DNA of 5,001 nt from Actinomycetota bacterium (lineage in GTDB: Bacteria > Actinomycetota > Acidimicrobiia > Acidimicrobiales > Microtrichaceae): assembly GCA_005777415.1 (NCBI GenBank), contig SXMI01000030.1, forward strand, positions 1 through 5,001, read 5' to 3'. Positions 1-4,447 of the stretch are shown here, piece by piece. The position numbers were made by a program, and so were the translations under genes. Numbering within the stretch: position 1 is the stretch's first letter; each line of letters begins with the position of its first letter. The notes beneath the pieces are model-generated. The model searched no databases. It saw nothing but the letters and a program-made list of their open reading frames with translations, and was not told where the DNA came from.

Positions 1-173
1 GGGACGTCACCCAGGTCGACGTCCAGGGGGGCCGGTCCGGGCTGGACGACCTCGAGCAGGTGCTCGCCGGGATCGACGGGCTGGGCTTCGTACACCTCAG
101 CTCTCGTGACGTGGTTCGCCACCGCATCGTGCAGGACATCGTCGACGCCTACTCCCGGCACGCCGAACGGTGA
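1..173 (+). CDS. phoH: PhoH-like ATPase, C-terminal end only (5' truncated by window)
   Basis: The reading frame is open from base 3 and ends at TGA 171-173, giving 56 residues. It starts with DVTQVDVQGGRSGLDDLEQV and continues with GLGFVHLSSRDVVRHRIVQ, then a short DAYSRHAER end. The segment 'GDVTQ-D-...-SGL' followed by 'F-HLSS-DVVRH-LVQ-IV-AY' is the characteristic C-terminal end of PhoH/PhoH2-type P-loop ATPases. The Walker A and B motifs would lie upstream, outside the window. PhoH-like proteins are cytoplasmic ATPases thought to act in RNA metabolism, and their genes very often precede ybeY, as here. The stop overlaps the GTG start of ybeY by 4 bases (GTGA), implying co-transcription and coupled translation. 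Family assignment is firm for so short a piece. The exact function, and whether an RNase domain is attached, cannot be seen. Confidence 0.9.
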   Translation, partial: DVTQVDVQGGRSGLDDLEQVLAGIDGLGFVHLSSRDVVRHRIVQDIVDAYSRHAER

Positions 174-685
174 ATCCCCCAGCGGACGGCCCGACCGTGG
201 ACTGCGTCGACCGGCGGACCGCCGACGACACCGCCGTGGACGTCGACGCCTGCTGCGACCTGCTCTCGGCCGTGCTGGCCGCCGAGGGGGTGGCGCAGCG
301 TGCGACGGCGACCATCCTGCTGGTGGACGCCGACGAGATCACGTCGCTCGCCGCCGAGCACCTGGGCCACGGGGGTCCGACCGACGTCCTGTCGTTCCCG
401 ATCGACGGTCCCGGACCCGTCGAGGACCAGCAGCCGTGGGTCGTGGGCGACGTCGTGATCTGTCCGCAGGTCGCCGCCGCCGGCGCCCCGACCCACGCCG
501 GGGACCTCCGCTCCGAACTGGCGCTGCTCGTCACCCACAGCGGGTTGCACCTGTGCGGGTGGGACCACGCCGATCCCGCCGAGGAAGCGGCCATGTGGGC
601 CCGCGAACGTGAGCTGCTGGAGCGTCACCACGGGCCGATTGCCGGCGACCCGTGGGCCACGGCCGGGACGGGAGGTGTCCGGTGA
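170..685 (+). CDS. ybeY: Endoribonuclease YbeY (rRNA maturation factor)
   Basis: This encodes 171 residues, starting at GTG 170, which overlaps the phoH stop as GTGA, and ending at TGA 683-685. YbeY is a cytoplasmic zinc-dependent endoribonuclease acting in 16S rRNA 3'-end maturation and ribosome quality control. The family motif H-x3-H-x5-H is present as HSGLHLCGWDH (residues 123-133), with H123, H127 and H133 as the expected zinc ligands. TDVLSFP (71-77) and GDVVIC (93-98) are the other conserved blocks. Length is near the usual 150-180. Two oddities stand out. The second motif residue is Ser rather than the usual Gly. The stretch before TDVLSFP (LAAEHLGHGGP) lacks the LN-x2-YR seen in E. 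coli, so the conserved Arg there is replaced by Leu; some actinobacterial homologues also diverge here. About 20 residues after the core (152-171) look like an unconserved tail, and they contain the ribosome-binding site of the next gene. Confidence 0.95.
   Translation: MNPPADGPTVDCVDRRTADDTAVDVDACCDLLSAVLAAEGVAQRATATILLVDADEITSLAAEHLGHGGPTDVLSFPIDGPGPVEDQQPWVVGDVVICPQVAAAGAPTHAGDLRSELALLVTHSGLHLCGWDHADPAEEAAMWARERELLERHHGPIAGDPWATAGTGGVR
671..676 (+). promoter_or_regulatory. Shine-Dalgarno sequence for the CNNM/CorC gene
   Basis: GGAGGT lies 6 bases before the GTG at 682, inside the last codons of ybeY. It is the clearest Shine-Dalgarno sequence in the window. It decides the start: an in-frame GTG at 652 would add 10 residues (MGHGRDGRCP) that are hydrophilic, unlike the family N-terminus, and has no such site before it. 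Confidence 0.8.
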
Positions 686-1956
686 GCGGAACCGACCTGG
701 TCCTGCTGGTGGTGATCGTCGTGCTGGTCATCGCAGCCTCGGTCCTGGCCGTGGCGGAGACGGCGATCACCCGGATGACCCGGTCCCGGGCGGCGGCACT
801 CGCCGAGCAGCACCCCCGCCGTGGTCCACTCGTCCAGCGGATCGTCACGAACCTGGAGCGCGACCTCAACGCGGTGTACCTGTCGGTGAACATCGTCCAG
901 ACGGTCCAGGCCGCGCTGGTCGGCGTGCTGGCCGCCCGGCTCTTCGGTCCGCTCGGCGTGGCCGTCGGCATCGTGTTGAACGTGGTGGTGCTCTTCACCC
1001 TGGCCGAGGCGGCGCCCAAGACCTGGGCGTTGCAGCACACCGACCGGGCGGCCCTGCTGACGGCCCCGATGGTCGAGGGCATCGGGCGCCTCATGCGCTG
1101 GCCCGCACGGGGGCTGATCGGCGTGGCCAACATCATCCTGCCGGGCAAGGGGCTCAAGCAGGGGCCGTTCGTCACGGAGGAGGAGATCCTGGCGCTCGCC
1201 GAGGAGGCCGCCGAGGCCGCCGTCATCGAGGAGTCCGAGCGCGAGCTCATCGAGTCGATCATCGACTTCGGTGACACGGTGGTGCGTGAGGTGATGGTGC
1301 CCCGGCCCGACGTCGTCTCGGTGGACAGCACCGCGACGGTTCGCGCGACGGTGGACCGGGCGATCCAGGTCGGCATGTCCCGGCTCCCCGTCTACGGCGA
1401 GAGCTCCGACGACGTGGTCGGTGTGGTCAACGTGCGTGATGCGTTCCGGGCCGAGCGGGAGGGCGCCGGTGACGAGGCCGTCACGACGGTCATGCGGTCG
1501 GCCTACTTCGTGCCCGAGACGAAGCCGGTCCGGGACCTGCTGGCCGAGATGCAGTCGACCAAGACGCACCTGGCGGTGGTCGTCGACGAGTACGGGGGCA
1601 CCGCCGGGCTGGTCACGCTCGAGGACCTGCTCGAGGAGCTGGTCGGTGAGATCACCGACGAGTACGACAGCGAGACCGATGCGATCCAGCAACTCGCCAA
1701 CGGCGAGGTGCTGGTCGTCGGCACCTTCAACGTCGGGGACCTGAACGAGGAGCTCGACCTGCAGCTGCCCGAGGGCGACTGGGACACCGTCGGCGGGCTG
1801 GTGTTCGGCAAGCTCGGCCGGGTGCCCGTGCCGGGCGACGCCGTCGACGCCGACGGGGTCCGGCTCGTCGTCGAGCGGGTCGACGGCCGCCGCGTCACCC
1901 GGGTCCGCCTGCGGGGCGTACGACCCGATGCGGTCGCCGACCTGGTGGACACGTGA
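682..1956 (+). CDS. CNNM/CorC-HlyC family membrane protein (DUF21 + CBS pair + CorC_HlyC), 'hemolysin family'
   Basis: This encodes 424 residues from GTG 682, chosen for the GGAGGT site at 671-676 and the 4-base GTGA overlap with ybeY. Domains in order: an N-terminal DUF21/CNNM membrane domain (about 1-185) with hydrophobic segments near 6-25, 63-88, 90-111 and a weaker one at 128-153, plus the conserved AEAAPK (108-113); a pair of CBS domains (about 203-255 and 268-325, the second containing VVVDEYGGTAGLVTLEDLLEE); and a C-terminal CorC_HlyC domain (about 335-412, with DTVGGLVFGKLGRVPVPGD). Relatives are implicated in Mg/Co homeostasis or efflux, with CBS domains sensing adenine nucleotides. 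The historical 'hemolysin' label is not evidence of toxicity. Position between ybeY and era is the usual actinobacterial arrangement. Family identity is firm; the transported ion is inferred from homologues. Translation is probably coupled to ybeY and, through another GTGA overlap, to era. Confidence 0.94.
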   Translation: MSGTDLVLLVVIVVLVIAASVLAVAETAITRMTRSRAAALAEQHPRRGPLVQRIVTNLERDLNAVYLSVNIVQTVQAALVGVLAARLFGPLGVAVGIVLNVVVLFTLAEAAPKTWALQHTDRAALLTAPMVEGIGRLMRWPARGLIGVANIILPGKGLKQGPFVTEEEILALAEEAAEAAVIEESERELIESIIDFGDTVVREVMVPRPDVVSVDSTATVRATVDRAIQVGMSRLPVYGESSDDVVGVVNVRDAFRAEREGAGDEAVTTVMRSAYFVPETKPVRDLLAEMQSTKTHLAVVVDEYGGTAGLVTLEDLLEELVGEITDEYDSETDAIQQLANGEVLVVGTFNVGDLNEELDLQLPEGDWDTVGGLVFGKLGRVPVPGDAVDADGVRLVVERVDGRRVTRVRLRGVRPDAVADLVDT

Positions 1957-2804
1957 CGGAGCCGACGTTCCGCTCCGGGTTCGCTTCGCTGGTGGGCCGT
2001 CCGAACGTGGGCAAGTCGACGCTGTTGAACCGGATCCTCGGCGAGAAGGTCTCGATCGTCTCCGACAAGCCGCAGACGACCCGGCACCAGATCCGGGGCA
2101 TCCTCCAGCGCCCCGACGCCCAACTCGTGTTCGTCGACACGCCGGGCATCCACAAGCCGAGGACGGTGATGGGGGAGCGGTTGAACTCGGCGGCGACCGA
2201 GACCATCGGTGACGTCGACGTCACCTGCCTCGTCCTGGACGCGTCCCAGCGGATCGGCCCCGGCGACCGGCGCATCGCCGAACGGCTCCCGGAGGGGTCG
2301 GTCGTGGTCGTCAACAAGATCGACCGGGTCGGACCTGAGGCGCTGCTCGAGCAGTTGGCAGCCGCCTCCGGGTTCGAGGCCGACGCATGGTTCCCCGTCT
2401 CGGCCCGGACGGGCGAGGGGGTCGAACCGTTCGTGGACCACCTTCTGTCCCGCCTGGAGGAGGGGCCGGCCTGGTACCCGACCGACGTGTCGGTCGACAC
2501 CGGCGAGGGCTTCCGGGTCGCCGAGCTGGTCCGTGAGCAGCTGCTGCGGGTGGTGCGAGAAGAGCTGCCGCACTCCATCGCCACCCGGACGATCGCCTGG
2601 GAGTGGCCCCGCATCACCGTCGAGATCCTCGTCGAGCGGGAGTCGCAGAAGGGCATGGTCATCGGCAAGGGCGGGTCGGTGCTCAAGGAGGTCGGGACCC
2701 GGGTCCGGCAGCAACTGCCCGAGGGCGCCTTCCTGGAGCTGCGGGTCCGGGTCGAACGGGACTGGCAGTCCCGTCCGGGGGCCCTCGAGCAGCTCGGCTA
2801 CTGA
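1953..2804 (+). CDS. era: GTPase Era (30S assembly / 16S rRNA maturation)
   Basis: This encodes 283 residues, starting at GTG 1953, which overlaps the preceding stop as GTGA. Era is an essential GTP-binding protein that binds the 3' end of 16S rRNA and assists late 30S assembly. The GTPase motifs are complete: G1 GRPNVGKS (15-22), the G2 region QTTRH (41-45) with an effector threonine, G3 DTPG (62-65), G4 NKID (121-124) and G5 VSA (149-151). A C-terminal KH domain of the Era type follows (about 205-283), with the RNA-binding GxxG loop as GKGG (238-241) preceded by SQKGMVI. Length is within the usual 290-300 range. Only a weak purine-rich GGTGGA (1944-1949) precedes the start, so translational coupling is likely. 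Presence alongside ybeY makes functional sense, since both act on 16S rRNA maturation. No missing residue was seen. Confidence 0.97.
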   Translation: MTEPTFRSGFASLVGRPNVGKSTLLNRILGEKVSIVSDKPQTTRHQIRGILQRPDAQLVFVDTPGIHKPRTVMGERLNSAATETIGDVDVTCLVLDASQRIGPGDRRIAERLPEGSVVVVNKIDRVGPEALLEQLAAASGFEADAWFPVSARTGEGVEPFVDHLLSRLEEGPAWYPTDVSVDTGEGFRVAELVREQLLRVVREELPHSIATRTIAWEWPRITVEILVERESQKGMVIGKGGSVLKEVGTRVRQQLPEGAFLELRVRVERDWQSRPGALEQLGY

Positions 2805-2839
2805 CCGGGTCGGTGCGCCCCATCGTCGTCGGTCGGTCC

Positions 2840-2861
2840 GGGGCATCGGGTACGGTGCCCC
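2840..2861 (+). other. Small inverted repeat just before the uppS start
   Basis: GGGGCA (2840-2845) and TGCCCC (2856-2861) are perfect reverse complements separated by 10 bases, and end one base before the uppS GTG. The repeat includes the candidate -10 hexamer TACGGT in its loop and right arm. It could be an operator, an RNA hairpin in read-through transcripts from era, or chance in very GC-rich DNA. Six paired bases alone are weak evidence. Confidence 0.3.
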
Positions 2862-2862
2862 C
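2851..2862 (+). promoter_or_regulatory. Candidate -10 element for a leaderless uppS transcript
   Basis: TACGGT at 2851-2856 fits the actinobacterial -10 pattern TAnnnT and lies 6 bases before the GTG start at 2863. Transcription would therefore begin at or next to the start codon. No Shine-Dalgarno sequence is present in the 58-base gap after era. No convincing -35 hexamer is seen at 16-18 bases upstream, which is common in this group. This is an inference from spacing and sequence only. Confidence 0.45.
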
Positions 2863-3600
2863 GTGGAGTTGACCGAGCTCGACGGGTCCAGGATCCCCGT
2901 CCACGTCGCCATCGTGATGGACGGCAACGGCCGGTGGGCGCAGCGGCGGGGCCTGCCCCGGACCGACGGTCACGCCGCCGGCGAGGAAGCGCTCATGGAC
3001 ACCATCTGGGGTGCCCTCGACGCCGGAGTCCGGTGGCTGACGGTCTCCGCGTTCTCGACCGAGAACTGGAAGCGGCCGGTCGACGAGGTCCGCTACCTCA
3101 TGAACTTCAACGAGCGGCTCCTGTTGACCCGGCGCGACGAGCTCGACGCCAAGAACGTCAAGATGCAGTTCATCGGTCGTCGGGACTGGCGGGTCCCGAA
3201 GCGGATCCTCCGGCGGATCGACGAGACCCTCGCGCTCACGCAGGACAACACGGCGATGACGGTGTCCATGGCCTTCAACTACGGGGGTCGGGCCGAGCTG
3301 GTCGACGCCGTCCGGGCCATCGTGGCCGAGGGGACCCCGGCCGGGAAGATCGACGAGCGGACGATCCGCCGTCACCTGTACGACCCGACGATGCCCGACC
3401 CGGAGCTCGTGATCCGCACCTCGGGCGAGTACCGGACGTCCAACTTCCTGCTCTGGGAGATGGCCTACTCCGAGCTCGTGTTCACCGATGTGCTGTGGCC
3501 TGACTTCCGCCGGAGCGACCTGTACGCGGCGATCGACGAGTTCCAGCGTCGGGACCGCCGCTTCGGCGGACTCACCGACGCGGACCCCGCCGCCGGCTGA
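2863..3600 (+). CDS. uppS: Polyprenyl diphosphate synthase, cis-prenyltransferase (UppS family)
   Basis: This encodes 245 residues from GTG 2863, giving an N-terminus (MELTELDGSRIPVHVAIVMD) of normal length. An upstream extension of the frame runs only through era in another frame and is not coding. The enzyme condenses isopentenyl diphosphate units in the cis configuration to make the C50-C55 lipid carrier for peptidoglycan and other envelope polymers; it is cytosolic or membrane-associated. Conserved blocks are MDGNGRWA (19-26, catalytic Asp20), GHAAG (36-40, His37), AFSTENWKRP (63-72), FNYGGRAE (138-145), IRTSGEYRTSNFLLW (184-198, Arg185, Arg191, Ser193) and AYSELVFTDVLWPDF (201-215, metal-binding Glu204). 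The middle (YLMNFNERLL, FIGRRDWR) and the RRFG end recall the M. tuberculosis Rv2361c decaprenyl enzyme more than the Firmicute UppS, but its long N-terminal extension is absent. Product chain length cannot be read from the sequence. Confidence 0.95.
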   Translation: MELTELDGSRIPVHVAIVMDGNGRWAQRRGLPRTDGHAAGEEALMDTIWGALDAGVRWLTVSAFSTENWKRPVDEVRYLMNFNERLLLTRRDELDAKNVKMQFIGRRDWRVPKRILRRIDETLALTQDNTAMTVSMAFNYGGRAELVDAVRAIVAEGTPAGKIDERTIRRHLYDPTMPDPELVIRTSGEYRTSNFLLWEMAYSELVFTDVLWPDFRRSDLYAAIDEFQRRDRRFGGLTDADPAAG

Positions 3601-3621
3601 GGCGTCCCGCGGCCGGGCCCG

Positions 3622-3640
3622 GGTCGGCCGGGAGCCGACC
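3622..3640 (+). other. Hairpin in the uppS-recO gap
   Basis: GGTCGGC (3622-3628) and GCCGACC (3634-3640) form a perfect 7-base-pair stem with a 5-base loop (CGGGA), 22 bases after the uppS stop and 21 bases before the recO start. No T run follows, so it is not a classical intrinsic terminator. It could be a weak terminator or attenuator separating uppS from recO, or an RNA-stabilising structure. Role unproven. Confidence 0.45.
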
Positions 3641-3648
3641 GGGTCGTG

Positions 3649-3661
3649 GGAGACTGTCGGG
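3649..3661 (+). promoter_or_regulatory. Candidate -10 element for a leaderless recO transcript
   Basis: GAGACT at 3649-3654 matches the -10 pattern at the key A (position 2) and T (position 6) but not at the first base, and sits 7 bases before the GTG at 3662. No Shine-Dalgarno sequence precedes the start. The arrangement parallels that before uppS: an A/T-containing hexamer in an otherwise GC-only stretch, then a short run to GTG. Inference only. Confidence 0.35.
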
Positions 3662-4381
3662 GTGAGCCTCTACCGCGACGTCGCCGTGGTGCTACGGACC
3701 TACAAGCTCGGCGAGGCCGACCGGGTCGTCGTGCTGCTCTGCCGTGACAGCGGCAAGGTCCGGGCGGTCGCCAAGGGCGTCCGTCGCACGAAGTCCAAGT
3801 TCGGCTCGAGGCTGGAGCCGGGGTCACATGTGCAGGTGCAGCTCCACGAGGGCCGGGGTGAGCTCGACATCGTCACCCAGGCCGAGACGGTCGAGTCCCG
3901 GCCGGCGTCCCGGGCCGACATGTCCCGGCTGTCGCACGTGGCGGCGGTGCTCGAGGCCGTCGACCTGGTCGCCCAGGACCGGCAGCCGAACCCGAGGCTG
4001 TTCGACATGCTCGTCGGCGGACTCCGGACGATCGAGGATCGGGATCCACCCCTCCTGCCGGGGGCGTTCTACCTGAAGCTGCTGGCGGCCGAGGGCGTGG
4101 CCCCGGAGCTGTCGATGTGCGTGGCCTGCGGGGCCGACGACACCGAGGTGGCGCTGGCGCTGGAGGCCGGCGGCGTCCGCTGCCGGACCTGCGGCGGTGG
4201 TCGACCGGTGTCGGACCAGGCGCTCGCCGTGGCCCGCGCCGTGCTCGGCGGTGGACTCGTCGCCGCGCTCGACCTGCCCGAGGGCGACGTGACCCGGGAG
4301 GTCGACACCATCGCCACCGCTGCGCTCGAGGGCCACCTCGAACGGCGGCTCCGCTCGGTCCGGGTCCTGCACGGCACCTGA
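3662..4381 (+). CDS. recO: DNA repair protein RecO
   Basis: This encodes 239 residues from GTG 3662, chosen because the protein then begins MSLYRDVAVVLRTYKLGEAD, the normal RecO N-terminus. RecO works with RecR (and RecF) to displace SSB and load RecA at gaps, acting in recombinational repair in the cytoplasm. An OB-fold covers about residues 1-80 (YRDVAVVLRTYKLGEAD, then KGVRRTKSKFGSRLEPG). A helical domain follows, including FYLKLLAAEGVAPEL (136-150), with a zinc-finger-type CxxC (Cys153, Cys156) and CxxC (Cys174, Cys177) pair, as in many RecO proteins outside the E. coli branch. Length matches the family (about 240-265). It is the last gene of the plus-strand cluster and is followed by a hairpin. 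In M. tuberculosis recO precedes the prenyltransferase gene; here the order is reversed. Confidence 0.94.
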   Translation: MSLYRDVAVVLRTYKLGEADRVVVLLCRDSGKVRAVAKGVRRTKSKFGSRLEPGSHVQVQLHEGRGELDIVTQAETVESRPASRADMSRLSHVAAVLEAVDLVAQDRQPNPRLFDMLVGGLRTIEDRDPPLLPGAFYLKLLAAEGVAPELSMCVACGADDTEVALALEAGGVRCRTCGGGRPVSDQALAVARAVLGGGLVAALDLPEGDVTREVDTIATAALEGHLERRLRSVRVLHGT

Positions 4382-4391
4382 GGCCGGACGC

Positions 4392-4423
4392 GACGACGGC
4401 GACCCCGGAGGGCCGCCGTCGTC
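4392..4423. terminator. Bidirectional hairpin terminator candidate between convergent recO and RDD genes
   Basis: GACGACGGCG (4392-4401) and CGCCGTCGTC (4414-4423) are perfect 10-base reverse complements. Inside, after one A/C mismatch, three more C-G pairs (4403-4405 with 4410-4412) close a CGGA loop. The hairpin starts 11 bases after the recO stop and lies 25 bases beyond the stop of the minus-strand gene, so it can serve both. No T tract follows on either strand, as often reported for GC-rich actinobacteria. It is the strongest inverted repeat I found in the intergenic sequence. Confidence 0.65.
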
Positions 4424-4447
4424 CACCGCTCGGATGGAGCTGCTGGC

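Noticed and set aside
652..681. Earlier GTG start for the CNNM/CorC gene
   Set aside because: It would add ten hydrophilic residues before the first membrane segment and has no Shine-Dalgarno sequence, whereas GTG 682 has GGAGGT at ideal spacing and the GTGA overlap.
682..1956. Reading the 'hemolysin' family name as a toxin gene
   Set aside because: The DUF21-CBS-CorC_HlyC architecture is that of CNNM-type ion homeostasis proteins. The name is historical and nothing in the sequence suggests secretion or lysis.
2209..2862. Upstream extension of the uppS reading frame through era
   Set aside because: The extension is an out-of-frame reading of era (Ser/Arg/Gly-rich). The conserved UppS N-terminus begins just after GTG 2863.
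531..2927. Long open frames on the minus strand opposite ybeY, the CNNM gene and era (for example 1503-2927 and 625-1692)
   Set aside because: They lie fully antisense to genes with complete family motifs. They read as low-complexity, Arg/Pro/Ser- or Asp/Gly-rich strings with no recognisable domain, and long shadow frames are expected at this GC content.
3488..3661. Upstream extension of the recO frame into the end of uppS
   Set aside because: The extra residues are a shadow of uppS and the intergenic gap. RecO homology begins at the GTG at 3662.
2321..3728. Near-palindrome CGACCGGGTCG found at 2321, 3636 and 3718
   Set aside because: Two of the three copies are simply Asp-Arg-Val codons inside era and recO. 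The word is expected by chance in this base composition, and there is no regular spacing to suggest a binding site.
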